The notes beneath the pieces were generated by a model that ran no database searches, was not told the origin of the DNA, and was given only the letters and a program-made list of their open reading frames with translations. A stretch of 64,000 nt of DNA from Eublepharis macularius (lineage: Eukaryota; Chordata; Lepidosauria; Squamata; Eublepharidae): positions 57,789,028 through 57,853,027 of the forward strand of contig NC_072793.1 in NCBI RefSeq assembly GCF_028583425.1, read 5' to 3'. Of the stretch, positions 32,281-44,212 are shown piece after piece (within the stretch, counting starts at the first letter, position 1; each line of letters opens with the position of its first letter). The position numbers were made by a program, and so were the translations under genes.

Positions 32281-35089
32281 TGCTGAAGCTCAATTCTGTT
32301 TGTGATAAAAGCAAAACTGCTAAATCTTTTTCCTGAGTACCAATAATGGTCCCAAGTATCTCCAAGAGGACCACTATGGCAATGGTGGCCAATTGCCCAT
32401 GCAAGGGGGAATAACAATACACTTCCCTCAGCAAAGTACATATGGCATAGAAAGCACGCTGGAATCCTTAGCAGCCAAAGGAAGCTGATGACACCCCTGT
32501 GAGTGGCATAGACAGGTCCAGCCAAACACTGCCCTCAATGCCACTCTGCCTGTCCACAGAGAGCCAGAATACAGCGAGGAAAGACCCAGCAACAGCGCAA
32601 CCCCAACAGAAGCACATGGGCTGAGCATTCACCCCAGCTCACAGCAGAAGGGCAACCCTGCAGCCAACAGGATGCCCACCCCTCTAGCAAGCATCTTGTG
32701 CTCTGCTGGAGTTTTGGGTGGGATCTCTCTTGTGTATTTTGGGTGGTGGTGCTTGGCCTGTTCTGTTGTATGGACACCTATAGGATATGCTGTGGTTTTT
32801 GATGACATAACATTCTGCTGGTGGGGTGTGTGTGTGTTTGTGGGCTTAGGGAGCCAACTCCTGCCGCACCCCTAGATCTATCCCTTTCCCACCAGTGCAG
32901 TGAATTATACCAGTGTATCACTGCACCAGTGCCTTGCTAGCACTCAGCTGGAGCACTGCTCTGCCAAGTGCACCACTGATGCATCTTAGAGATACACTGG
33001 TAGAGCACTTTATCAGCATCCTTTGCACTCCCCTGCCCCCTTGCCCACCCCGCAGGCTGCACCGTGAATGTGTTATGCAGACTTCAAATTACTTTTCACC
33101 TTTGAACTGGGTTGTTTAAATGAAGAATTTTTAATGAAAAAATATACTCACAAGTGCCATTCAGTAAGAAACAAAATCTCAGCACTTTTTAGTAATTATC
33201 AGTATATAATTTTGAACAAATTGGTATTTTTGTTTGGCCCTAATATCTGTTATTAATGTATGGGGTTGGTGTCCAGCATGGCACCACAATTTTATAAGCC
33301 ATATCTGCCTGTTTCATACATCCTCTTTCTTCCTGTGCTGGAACCTACCTAGGTTGCTCTGGGAAATTCTGGTTGCTGTTAGGCAATGCAATCTTGAGGG
33401 CCTCCGGGACAGGGGGGGGGGGATGGGCTACAAGAGCAATAGCAGCACTGCTAGTCTGTTTCCTCATGGGTTCCGGACGAGGCTGGGAGGTGAGCAGAAA
33501 ACCCAGTGGGGTTCTGTATGAATCAGGATTTTTGCTATTCCATTCTACCATTCCAATCCCTCATTCCTCATACAAAAACCAAGAGGTGTAACAGCTACCA
33601 CTTGCATTACCCTCCTCCCCTCAGCATAGTACTAATCTTTCCTCTCACAAGAGAAGTGAGCCCACATATAGCCTTCAAACAGTGCTACATCCTTCTTTCT
33701 TTCTGGCAGACAAAAGAAGAGAAATTAGTGAAAGAGCCAGACTAAATGCATTTGTATACCCAGGGAGCACCTTTCCCCCCCTTGTGTCAATAGACAGTTC
33801 GGGGTTGGGTGCTCTTGGTCATCTGCAGAAGATTCTCACTTCCCCCAAATGATCCAGAATGTGACCTGTTGCAAGCCCAACTGTAAAAAAAAAGAAAAAA
33901 AAAGATCTCTCAATGGGGATCTTCTTGAGCTGCATTCAGCCACCACCAACTTCAGCCATGGCCAAGCTTCTCGCTGTGGTCACTTGCAAGACCAGTCCAG
34001 GGCTCATGGCCTCTGTATCGTTTTCTCTGAAAGAAAACAGGACAAGGAGTATGTGCATAAACCTGGGAAACTATGGCAGCATTGGAATCAACACAATGAG
34101 GACAGAAGCTATCTATATTCAGACGAGTCTAACAAGTTTTCTTTGATAGACTGAGGAAACAGAACTGAATGCTTACAGCAGTGTTTTCTCTACCTAACAG
34201 TCATTGTGACTGTCATTTTTATTAGGTCAATGGTCAAGTATATTCCTCAGTGATACAGAATCAAATCGATACTCAACAATGAAACCTAGAACCAGTGATA
34301 TACAGCACATACAGCACAGCCTATTTGTCTTCAAAGCTTTTGAGAAGAGTTCTGTGTAACAGAATGTCACACATGGAATAGTCATAGATGAGACAGCAAT
34401 TAGATTAATTCTCTTCTAGGGAATGGCAGGATAATTTGGATGTACAGTCTCTTGCACATCAAGGAAAGGGTTTCTGCTTTTCTTTGAACTTAAACGGCTT
34501 ATCGTTCACTGCCACATTCCAAGCTCTGTATATGCAAAATGTCATGCAAATCAAGCTTAATTTACCACATTTGCCTCAGACAGAGAGGAATGGGAGCAAA
34601 CATTGGCTTCTGTTCTAGCTATGCTGAACAACAAGAATGTGAGGAATGCCAAGGGAGTACCCTATTCAACCATCATGCCGTGGCCTGCACAATGTTGTGC
34701 TGGTGGTTTCTTCATATTACTTAGTGTTTCTATGGAGGATATTTATTATATGTATACATCTTTTTTTAGTTTCCAAAGGGGCACTTTTAGGAAGTGTATA
34801 GTGTAAATTCAACAGCATTTTATGCATTGTTTTGGAGAACTAGGTCATATAATTTTCTGTAGGGCATGACATATACTCTTTCTTGAATTTAATCCTTGAT
34901 TCTATCTCTGGCTATTCTCTTTTTTCCTCCGGTAAAAAGAATGTAACAGTACCACTGGCTTAATGAGAAACATATGACAGGAAGAATGGCATATTTGGAA
35001 TAATGCATTTTATGGTATTCATTGATTGCTGTTGTTTTTATATATTTTAATGTATTTTAATTAATTTTAGTGTATCATGTGTGTGTAAT
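32281..35089. other. Intergenic, nothing recognised
   Basis: No exon or named repeat. Several open frames around 32.2-32.8 kb overlap on both strands and are judged spurious. A frame at 33849-34154 has no recognisable motif. Confidence 0.4.
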
Positions 35090-35283
35090 GTGCTGTTAAG
35101 ACACAGCCAACCTATGGGGGCCATATAGGGTTATCAAGGCAGGATACAAAAAGAGGTGCCATTGCCTGCCTCTGCATAGAGGCCCTGGACTTCCTTGATA
35201 GCCTGCCATCCAAGTACCAACCAGGTCTGACCAGAGCTTCTGAGATCTGATGCGATAAGGCTCGTCTGGGCCATTCAGGGCAG
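35090..35283 (-). mobile_element. 5S-rRNA-headed SINE (reverse)
   Basis: The complement reads CCAGACGAGCC, AGATCTCAGAAGCTC, TTGGTACTTGGATGGCAGGC (5S-like) and then GGCAGGCAATGGCACC and a CATAGGTTGGCTGTG tail. It may sit inside a LINE tail whose halves flank it (35020-35085 and 35290-35380). Confidence 0.8.
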
Positions 35284-35431
35284 GACTTATTAACATACTG
35301 GACTTTTGTTAATTTTATTGCATTTTTATTTTATTGAAAATCAGCTTGAAAGCTTGGAAGGTGATTTATAAATAAATTAAGCTTAAACTACTAATTCAAG
35401 GTATTGGCTATCACCCACAAATAATAATAGT

Positions 35432-35672
35432 AATAACATTCGATTTATATACCGCCCTTCAGGATGACTTAACACCCACTCAGAGTGGTTTACAAAGCAT
35501 GCCATTATTATCCCCACAACAAAAAACCCTGTGAGGTGGGTGGAGCTGACAGAGCTAGAAACTGTGACTGACCCAAGGTCACCCAGCTGGCTTCAAGTGG
35601 AGGAGTGAGGAATCAAACCCGGTTCTCCAGATTAGAGTCCTGCACTCTTAACCACTACACCAAGTTCTTAAT
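35432..35672 (-). mobile_element. tRNA-derived SINE (reverse, long form)
   Basis: ATTTATATACCGCCCTTCAG, CTCAGAGTGGTTTACAAAG, CCCACAACAAAAAACCC, ACCCAAGGTCACCCAGCTGG, ATCAAACCCGGTTCTCCAG and CTCTTAACCACTACACCA: a well-preserved reverse copy. Confidence 0.85.
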
Positions 35673-35976
35673 AGTCTTGGTCCATCTATGGGACTATGTC
35701 TCTCCCTATACTCCACCACATCAGCTTCGCTCATCTGAACAAGGCCTTCTGCAGGTACCACCTTGCACATGGCCAAAATCAACACCTGCTCATTCATGTG
35801 CAGTCTCTGTGATGGCTCCCACATTATGGAATGGTCTACCTGAAGTTAGGAAAGCTCCCACTCTCATGGCCTTCTGCAAACAATGCAAAACTGAATTATT
35901 CAAGAGGACTTTTTACTTAGATAGGAGGGCCTTGCTGTAAGGGCTTCAAGAGATCTATCAGTAAAGGGATAAGGAG
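35673..35976 (+). mobile_element. L2/CR1-like LINE fragment, left part
   Basis: An open frame (35605-35940) includes VMAPTLWNGLPEVRKAPTL and FKRTFYLDRRALL, the typical tail of an L2/CR1 ORF2 (W-N-x-L-P ... F-K-x-x-L). It is interrupted by the hAT-like element at 35977-36836; the LINE tail continues after it to about 37175. Confidence 0.75.
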
Positions 35977-36836
35977 TAGAGATGGGTATGAACAGCAGTA
36001 CAAACAAAAAAAGCCATGAACAGCCCAACCTGCTGTTCACGAACAAGCTGTTCGTGAGGCCCCATTCTAAACAAACAGGTAGTTGTTGCAAGCCTCGTTT
36101 GTTGCTGTTCATCTTGCTGTTTGTCAAGCCAGACAATCTGGCACCTGCAATCCATTCCCTTGGCAACTTAGGCAGGGATTGTCTGAACTCTGTCTGAACT
36201 CCTGCTGTTGCCCTGGAAACCCCAATCTAAGCCCAATTTAGCTTAATAGGCAGGTCTTCCTTTCAAGTGTGGAGCTCCAAATTTGTTACAACAAGGGAGC
36301 AAAGAGCAGGGGGAGGGGGGCTCCCAGCTCTGACTTTGCAGACAGTGAAGAGGGAGAGAGACAGTTGCTGTTGGCATTTTGATAGAGAGAGTGCACTGGA
36401 GCTTGAATTTTCTTTGTGTGTGGTGGGATAGGGATCTACCCCTTCAGGTTCCAGGGCTGCTGCCAGGCTCTGGGCCAAGCTATTATTTATTATTGGTACC
36501 TTTCCTGCTGCCTGCTCAAGTAAGGTTTCTGGGAGTGGTGCGGTAGGGATCTACCCCTTCAAGATCCAGGGCTGCTGCCAGGCTCTGGGGCCAAGCTATT
36601 ATATATTATTGGTACCTTTCCTGGTGCCTGCTCTGGTCAGGTTTCTGGGAGTGGTGCAGTAGGGATGTTGACTTGGATGATGGCTGGAGGAGAGGCTGCT
36701 GGCCTCCATGAACAGCCAACCACGAACATGTTCATGAACAGGGCCATGTTTGTGGTTGTTCATGAGTCCCTGTTCATGGATGGCAACGAACAATGAACAT
36801 TATGTTAGTTTTTTTTCCTGTTCATGCCCATCTCTA
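35977..36836. mobile_element. hAT-like 860-bp non-autonomous element (TAGAGATGGG termini), + copy
   Basis: Termini TAGAGATGGGTATGAACAG and CTGTTCATGCCCATCTCTA; perfect 8-bp duplication ATAAGGAG at 35969-35976 and 36837-36844. Subterminal GTTCATGAAC / GTTCGTG motifs recur many times. The interior carries a local duplication (GTAGGGATCTACCCCTTCAG twice, near 36420 and 36540). No transposase frame seen. An inverted copy lies at 44213-44942. Confidence 0.9.
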
Positions 36837-37175
36837 ATAAGGAGGCACCACAGACTTTACTAGTATTGCTGTAAACAATGAAGGACCATATACTTATTAT
36901 TGCTATAGGTATGATCCAAAACTACTAGGTAGTTCCTATGTTGTCTAATATGTCAGTTAAGGAATTCCTTATGCTCTTTTCAACAGTTCTTCAGTTCTGT
37001 ATTGGATTTCTGCTGGTTTTTAAATCGTTGCAGATTTGCATGTATATACCCATTACATGCTTATTGAAATGTTTTTGATATTTACTGTACTGATTCACAC
37101 TGTAATCCACCTTGAGTCTCAGTGAGAAAGGAGGACTATAAATGATGTATAAATGACGTAAATAAATAAACACTT
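36837..37175 (+). mobile_element. L2/CR1-like LINE fragment, right part
   Basis: After one copy of the 8-bp duplication it continues to CACACTGTAATCCACCTTGA, GTCTCAGTGAGAAAGGAGG and ACTATAAATGATGTATAAAT, the LINE tail. Confidence 0.7.
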
Positions 37176-38951
37176 GGAGTAAACTATTCACTTTCAATAA
37201 GATTTATGATCTTATAAATCTTCTGCACAAAATATTTAAGATTCTGTCAGCTACATATCTTTCCTCTGGATCCTAGGTGCAACACTATGCAATTTTATTT
37301 ATTTGTTTATTTATTTATTATAACACATCGACTATGAGGCCTTTACTACATTTGCCATGAATTCAGTTGTTCTAGTGGAGCACTGGCAGGCAATTGTTCA
37401 CAATCTCTTTTAAGCCAATTGATGTGTTCCATAGCTATACCATCAAAGTGCCTCCTAGTATTCAAATGCAATGCTTTTAACCAGAAAGTTCTACACTGGG
37501 TGCAAATTTTTCAGAAGGAGAAAATCTGCTTTCATTTGTCTCCTGCTTTTTGATCTGTTAGAAAAATGAGGCAAAGTAACTAATGAGAAGGACGCGCCTA
37601 CACCACTCCCACATATTTTGTTGTAATCAACAGACAAAGAAAGTCTGGAATTACATTCTCTTGTTGGCTTTAAATGCTATAAGTTAAACAAAGTGCAACA
37701 TTCCCAATGTGCAAAGATGGAGTGGCCTCCTCATTGTCAGATGGACAGATAGCCTTTAGCACCTCCGAAATTCATGAATGTTACCCTCAGCTTCTGCTTT
37801 CCTCTCAGATGCACGGAACAAAGGTAGCACGAGTCACTCGTTTCAAAGGCATTGATAGGAGTTCCATCAACTCCTGCCTTCAGGGTCATGGAGCTTCATA
37901 GGAAACAGGGCCATAATATCCAGAGAATGTTCTATCTTTTTTGCAGTATGGCCAATAGATTTCATGATGATTTAGCCAATCTCTTTTTTTGTTAAGATAG
38001 AAAAAAGTATGTGCAATTCATTCTCCCCCTCCCTTCATATCTTAAAGAAGGCTGGCTGATGGCATTTTCTGTTGCCTATAAATCACCTTGAGCTAAGAGG
38101 AAGGGAGGGGTACATATTTTTTAATAAAATGAAATAAAAAGGCACTTTTATTTTTCATACGTACCTTTATGAATGTTTTATTTGGGTATTTTAAAATTTT
38201 GTTCCTAGCTGCTGTATCAATAAAATAATGTCATTTAGTCCAGCCAAGGCTCACTGCTTGCAGGGAGATCAGGATACAAATCTAATTAAATAAATAAATC
38301 ACCTCTCAAATACTTCAAACTCTCATCCTCAGGCTAGATTACATTAAAAATGAAAATAAGTTTTATCATCCCTCCCCCAAAGAAAATTAAAACTACTTTG
38401 GAACAAGTGGTCATTCATGGATGTTGTGTGTTCCATAGGTTTTAGAAAACATGTTTATTGTATGAAACAGCTGTATTGTGAAAAAAGATGTTACTAACAG
38501 ACATATGTTCTCTCACTAGAAATAATTCAAGAGTTTGGTTGTCTGAAGGACTGGCAGGCAGTGCAACAGTCACTATCTAGTAGGTATTAAAACACCTGAA
38601 GAAACCTCAATATGAGGCGAAAGCAAGTAATTAAACTGTAGCATGTCTACCCAGAAAGTATAAGACAGCTGATTTTCCCAGGTATCCTTCTACAGATAGT
38701 CTTTTGTGCAACAGAACTGGAATTTGTCTTTCTCTCAAAGGTAAGGGACACTTTCTGACAGTGTGAGGAAGTAAGGAACTCTGGTACTAGTGTAATAGGA
38801 TCTATAATTCTAGGGAATTTTAGCACTGGGGATTTGTTGCTGCCAGGGAAGATTAAAAGTGCCTCTCACTTAGCTCTATCATAGGAGATAAAGCAAGTGG
38901 AGAACTTTTGCATTTTGTTATGTTCATGCAAATGCCTACATAATTTAGACA
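37176..38951. other. Intergenic with a short LINE tail
   Basis: An L2-like tail is seen at about 38060-38130 (AAATCACCTTGAGCTAAGAG). Otherwise no repeat or exon recognised. Confidence 0.45.
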
Positions 38952-39585
38952 TCCAACTATATAAAAGGCAAACTGTATTTCAGACAACTCACTTCCTACC
39001 CTGGTTCACCTACAGAGGGCACTGCTGCAGAGGGAAGCCCAGGTGAGGCAGCCTATCCCTCCAGAGATCATGCCGCAGTGGGAAGCCCAGGCTGGAATCA
39101 GGCACAGAACAGGAGGCAATTCCCACCCACCCCCTTCACCCAGCCAGGATCAGGAGCAGAGCAGGTGGCAATGCCTGCCCCGCACCTTCACCCAGTGGGG
39201 ATCAGGAGCAGAGCAGGTGGCAACATCTGCCCCTCCGCCTTAACCCAGCTGAGATCAGGAGTGGAACAGGTAGCAATGCAACCTACCCCCATTCACCTGG
39301 CCAGGATCAGGAGCAGAACAGGTGGCAATGCACGCCCACCTGTCTGGGATTAGGTGTGGAGCAGGAGGCAATGCCCACCCCGCCATTCACCAGGCTGGGA
39401 TCAGGAGACAATGCCTGTCCCCTATTCACCTGGCTGGGATCAGGAGCAGAATAGGTGGGAATGCTCGCCCACTCCTGCCTACACCCAGCCAGTATGAGTC
39501 ATGGAGGAGGAGGCAATACCCGCCTGCCCACCCTTCCCTTTCTAGAGCCCGTTGTATTTTTTCTCACAATGGGCTTTATTGCTAG
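38952..39585 (+). mobile_element. Helitron-like non-autonomous element with minisatellite
   Basis: 5' end A|TCCAACTATATAAAAGGC; 3' end with a 10-bp stem (AGCCCGTTGT at 39546-39555 and ACAATGGGCT at 39566-39575, one G:T), ten bases before the terminal ...TTATTGCTAG|T. TC start, CTAG end, subterminal hairpin, insertion between A and T and no target duplication are the Helitron signature. The interior is an imperfect minisatellite. No Rep/helicase coding sequence. Confidence 0.75.
39040..39520. repeat. Minisatellite, about 60-bp unit, about eight copies
   Basis: Imperfect units around CCAGGATCAGGAGCAGAGCA, GGTGGCAATGCCTGCCC and CACCTTCACCCAG. The length is variable between units. Open frames here (39043-39353, 39322-39585) simply translate the repeat. 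Confidence 0.88.
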
Positions 39586-40620
39586 TAGTCTTATAAGTCC
39601 TGGCAAGTTACTGGACCATCTTACATGTTGCTGTTTATGCACTAGAACGGCATCTTTATTTTTATCTTGCAACGTCGATGCACTGGTTTTTTGACACTGA
39701 AATGATAATGATAACTGATAATAATATCTGTTGAAGGAGTTATATTGAAAATGGGCTGTTTTGTTTAGACAGCTTTTAGAAAGTAAAAGGTACTTAACTA
39801 AACAATGAGACTAGAGAGAATCCAGTGTGTAATCTCAATGTAATGACATGCACCTTATTGACATATGCTATAGGTAAATTCATTTTCTCACATAATTCCA
39901 GGGCTTTGTGGGAATTGCTTTGTGCAATAGGATAAAATACCAACCGTTACTTTTCCAGGGCATGAAACAAGCCAGGAGCCCTGTGTTCCAGGAGAAAAGC
40001 AGCAAGTCAATATTCTAAAGAAATAAATAAACAAGGCCTACTCCCACCATATTATTATTTATGTGTTATTGTATTCTTTTCATTTAGAGCATTTTAAAGA
40101 CATCTTTCCCCAGAACTGGATTTAAGGTACCCAGTGATCATAAAAACAACATGCAATGAAAAATTTGTAAAAACTAACAGAGTTATTATAAATAACATAA
40201 GAATAACTGCCAAGTTTGGGGAAAGGAAACAAAGTAAATATACAATTTCCATGGCATTGTAACTAAAGTAATCAATGTAGCTCAAACATATTCAGACTTT
40301 GAAAACAAAACCTCAGACCTTTGGAAGAAGACTTTGACCTTTCTTTTGCAGATTTCCTATATCCAATCACCTTCCAAAGACTTAAGGACTTTTGCATTGT
40401 CTTAGAGTGGATGATTTCCACTGATTCCTCACACACTGTAGATGCTTTTTGTTTGCTATGCCATTCCTGAGGGTCCAATGATCCCCCCCCCAACTAGAAA
40501 AAGAAATTAGTGAGGCTCAGTGAGCAACAGAGGAAGAAGGAATCAGCAAAAACTTCCACTCCTCTTAATAAAATGCGTTCTTTTAAGTCTTAAGAACTCT
40601 GTGGTTAGATACAGGCCACT

Positions 40621-41494
40621 GGCCGAATCCACACTACCGTTGTTCTTGCGGCAGTTTTTCACTTCTGCAGCACCATTCCTTCATCTGTTCACATGCATCG
40701 TCTCCAAAGCCGTCATTAATTCGCCATGGCGTCGCCACAGCCCATTGCACTTTCGCCGCGGGTTATCTTTTGATGAATAACTGCCCTCCGTTGAATTCCA
40801 AGCCTCTCTTGACCCGCCTCCCAATTAAGGAGTAATTCTCCGCCTTTGTCCCCACCCCTTTTTTAAAAAAATAAGAGTACCGTGTCGATATGGCGACATC
40901 TCATCATATTAATCTCATTTTAAAAAAGCAGGCAGACCTCAAATATCAGAGGAACAATTTCATATGTTAATTCAATTTATATATTGGGGGGGGGGATCCA
41001 CATGATACTGAAATCATGGCTCATGTTACGCCCCGACACGGACTGTGCCGACAAGTTAGGCACAGATTTCAATTTTCCAAAGACAAAATGAAGCTCTGCT
41101 GTGGGATGCTGCTGTAGGTGATCATGACTGCTCACCCATTCCCGGATGATTTCAACCAGCATGCAGGCTGTGATGTTCCGAGCGCTCATCGTAAGTGTCT
41201 CGGGTGATTTTTTAAAATATATTATCTTAATGGTGTCGTTGTACCATTGAACCAGGATGCTTACTCGTCGATATAGCGTCAATTTGTCCTTTTTTTTAAA
41301 AAAAAAACCCGCGGAGCCGTTCGGGTTTTTCCCGCCCCTTTACCCGTCTTTTTGAAAGGGGATGTGATCAACGGATTGCGCAGGAGAAGCGCTATTCAAA
41401 GGGTGATGTGGACAAACAAGCGAAGAATGCGCAATAACAGATGGAGCAATCATTGCACAAGAAAAGCGGGAGCTAAGGTAGTGTGGAATCGGCC
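40621..41494. mobile_element. Harbinger-like 874-bp element (GGCCGAATCCACAC termini)
   Basis: Termini GGCCGAATCCACACTACC and GGTAGTGTGGAATCGGCC match at 17 of 18 positions; the 3-bp duplication ACT (40618-40620, 41495-41497) fits PIF/Harbinger. The interior is CpG-rich at both ends, unlike the surroundings, and contains a minus-strand open frame of 101 codons (40977-41282, starting MTLYRRVSILVQWYNDTIKI) that I do not recognise. Related termini occur at 56691, 59019 and 63418. Confidence 0.82.
40977..41282 (-). other. Unrecognised 101-codon open frame inside Harbinger-like element
   Basis: The predicted peptide has no low-complexity bias and ends SHDFSIMWIPPPNI. It could be a remnant of an element-encoded protein or chance. 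No signal peptide, membrane segment or motif is evident. No promoter or splice support. Confidence 0.25.
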
Positions 41495-42030
41495 ACTGAC
41501 TGAGAACAGTATTCAACAAGGCAGTCTATGGTCAAATTATAATTCTACTAATAATGTTTCGAGAAGCAAACTTTTTAAAATCATTGCAAGCTCTCTAGGT
41601 ACCTTATTTTTTGAGAAATTTACTAAAAAGACAGATTTATCATCATATGTGTTTCTTTTTTCACTAGTCTTAAACATTCAAGTTTTTTAATGACATGTAG
41701 ATGAGCTTTCAGAGTAGCACTTTGGTCATCTTTACTCTGTTGAGATCAAATGTTTTGATAACATTAGAACAGGATTTTTTAAAAGAAATTTGTTTCACCA
41801 TGCCTATAAAAATATTTTATAAGATGTGACATTATACATCAGTGTATTGCATTTATCAAAAATAAATATGAATAGCATCATATGTGTGAGTGGAAGGTTA
41901 CTGTTACTGTTAATGTACAGTTTTGTGTAGCTGTATGTCATTCATGATTTTCTTTAGCACAATGGTTGGGGCTTTAAGACAAAATGTGATTTTGTCACAT
42001 GCTTTATTTTTATGAAGATGCTTGAAGAAG

Positions 42031-42665
42031 TGTGAGAGGCCCTGAAGAAATTTTTTTTTATTGGATTAGATATCATTAAATTGTACATTACGATCAGTTT
42101 CCTTTAATTTTTCCAATTCTAACCCCCTCCCTTTCCCCCCCTTTTGTTGACTTCCAACAGTTTTCCAACCCCTTGTCCCTTTTCCCTTACTCATTTCAAA
42201 TTTATTCTATCTATCAAACGTAAACTTTCACTTTCTTCTAAGTTTATCTATATAACACAGTGCTCCTTCTGTCTTCCTACTTACTTTAACAACTAAATAA
42301 TGCATAACTAAATAATACATTCTTGGCATATTTTCTTCTAATAATAATCATTTAGCTAATTTTGGTACTCTATACTCTATCTTATAATCCCATCTTCAAT
42401 ATGGGACAAACAATTTATCCCTCATTTAGCATAATTTTAGATACTTCTATAAACAGTACATTCAATATAAGTCAACCAATTTAACTTATACTCTATATAT
42501 TACTTTTTCTACATATCTTATCTTCATACTGCTTTAATTATATAATTATATAATTCTTCCATTATGCAACTATCCACCAAAAATAGTCAACCAATTTGAC
42601 CCATATATACCTCCAAACTAAGTCAATCAATTTAATACATGATCTATATGTGAGAGGCCCTGAAG
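42031..42665 (-). mobile_element. L1-like LINE insertion, reverse, with 17-bp target duplication
   Basis: TGTGAGAGGCCCTGAAG occurs at 42031-42047 and 42649-42665, exactly flanking a 601-bp insert. The insert begins AAATTTTTTTTTATTGG, a poly(A) tail read backwards, and is AT-rich with diverged internal repeats of AGTCAACCAATTTAA (42472, 42586, 42621). A long perfect duplication plus poly(A) indicates target-primed reverse transcription. The L1 assignment rests on these hallmarks, not on coding sequence; 5' truncated. Confidence 0.8.
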
Positions 42666-42945
42666 GATGACAATGGAGTAGAAATGGGTGAGCAGACCAG
42701 CAAGCCATTTTCAAGGCAAGAGTGAAGGCATTTTGAAATGGCCTGCCTGATGAGGTTAGGAAGCGCCCAGTCAAGTGGCTTTCCCCAAATGATGCAAAAC
42801 CAAATTATTCAGGATAGGGGGGCTTTTTTTTTTAACAGAGGAGGAGGGTTGTTCTGTAAGGAAATGGTGTGAGAAATGGTTTGATTGTGCTGATCTACAC
42901 TGAGTCTCAGTGGGAAAGTTGGACATAAATAATTTTGTCTCAGTT
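42666..42945 (+). mobile_element. L2/CR1-like LINE tail
   Basis: GAATGGCCTGCCTGATGAGG-like and GCAAAACCAAATTATTCAGG segments, then CTGATCTACACTGAGTCTCA and GGACATAAAT. Matches the ends of the LINEs at 35673 and 57620. Confidence 0.6.
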
Positions 42946-43265
42946 ACAACTACTTAAGCTATATTACATCACATGCAAAACCAGTTGCTATTATATTAGG
43001 GCCATATGGGACAAGAGTAGGCAACTCCCGGAATCAATATGTAGCAAGTAGAACAATACTCGGGAGGAACAAAAATAATAACTGTTATAGTAAAGTCTAT
43101 TATCACAAATATTTACAATGGCAACACGCTCCAAAACTTATATGGATTACAGTGGATCATACAAAACACAGTTACAGCAGGCAGATCCTATCTGCAAACA
43201 TAATATACACAGCAAAGTAGTTTTCTTATGTATTTTGAATGTCCAGAAAATGAATATGCACAAAA

Positions 43266-43383
43266 GGGCCAAGCTACAAGTGACGAATGACACTTGAATG
43301 GCAAGTGGATTGAGTGGAGGGCAAGTGAACAGGGAGAAATACACTTGCCATTCAAGTGTCATTCGTCACTTGTAGCTTGGCCC
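43266..43383. mobile_element. GGGCCAAGCTACAAG miniature element, copy 1
   Basis: 118 bp, with termini GGGCCAAGCTACAAGTGACG and the exact complement; the inner arms ACTTGAATGGCAAGTG also pair. Duplication not clear (AAA versus TTA). Same family as 57928-58031 and 59440-59557; 62374-62721 has related termini. Confidence 0.85.
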
Positions 43384-43704
43384 TTAGTATCTGTGAAAAC
43401 TGCCTGCCAAACTTAAAGCAGGACCAGGGATGCTTGAACACTCACTGGGTCATATCACAGTCTGTTCACAGTTGTGTATACAGAACCAACTATTTGTTGA
43501 GTAGGTCTGATTGTTTCTATATATCTGAAGCCTGTTCAAAAAGTTACTTTCTGCTTAATTAAACAGTTCAGTACAGGGCAATCAGCAACAGTTAACCCAA
43601 ACACATTTTCACACAGCCCTATGGACGTTCTAGCCCCCCTTTCACAAACCTTTTATCACTAATGCTCTGCTTGGCACCCACTCATTTCAATAAACAGTGA
43701 GCCA

Positions 43705-43772
43705 ACCAGTCATAGAAGCATAGAATAATAGGGTTGGAAGGGATTCTAGGGTCATCTAATCCAACCCCAGTC
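43705..43772 (-). mobile_element. CR1 LINE 3' end (reverse)
   Basis: ATAGAAGCATAGAATAATAG, GGTTGGAAGGGATTCTAGGG and TCATCTAATCCAACCCC match the well-known CR1 3' region of birds and reptiles, in reverse. Confidence 0.75.
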
Positions 43773-43789
43773 AGATAACCAGTGATAAT

Positions 43790-43985
43790 TTTTCATTTTA
43801 TTTTTTATTTTTACTTTATTTATATCCTGCCTTTCTCCTCTCCTCCATTTTTTCCTCACAACAAACCCTGTGAGGTAGGTTACACTGAGACTGTGTGGCT
43901 GGCCCAAGGTTGTCCTATAAGGTTCCAAGGCAGAACAGGGAATCGAACCTGGATTACCCAGATCTCAGTTTGTCACTGCTGTTAT
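43790..43985 (-). mobile_element. tRNA-derived SINE (reverse)
   Basis: ACTTTATTTATATCCTGCC, ACAAACCCTGTGAGGTAGG, GGCCCAAGGTTGTCCTATAA and ATCGAACCTGGATTACCCAG (complement of B box). Confidence 0.85.
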
Positions 43986-44212
43986 TAGTATCGTGTTTTT
44001 AGAAATGTCTTAACATTTGGTATTCTTCTATGTACATGTTACTAAGGCTATTTCATGCATATATAGTTCTGCACAGCTTTATGGGAGTTGCACTATTCCA
44101 GGTTTTGTTTAATTACTTAACCAAAACATCCATGACCCTGGGGGAGAATCAGTTTCACTTCCTATGCCACTGCCTCAAGGAATCAGGAATGGAACTCAAC
44201 CACCCCCACCAC

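Noticed and set aside
33849..34154. 101-codon open frame in the intergenic desert
   Set aside because: Starts near an A-rich run, overlaps another frame and shows no motif or splice context.
39043..39585. Open frames in the tandem-repeat zone and a possible CRISPR-like array
   Set aside because: The repeats are imperfect and contiguous without unique spacers; this is a minisatellite inside a Helitron-like element in vertebrate DNA.
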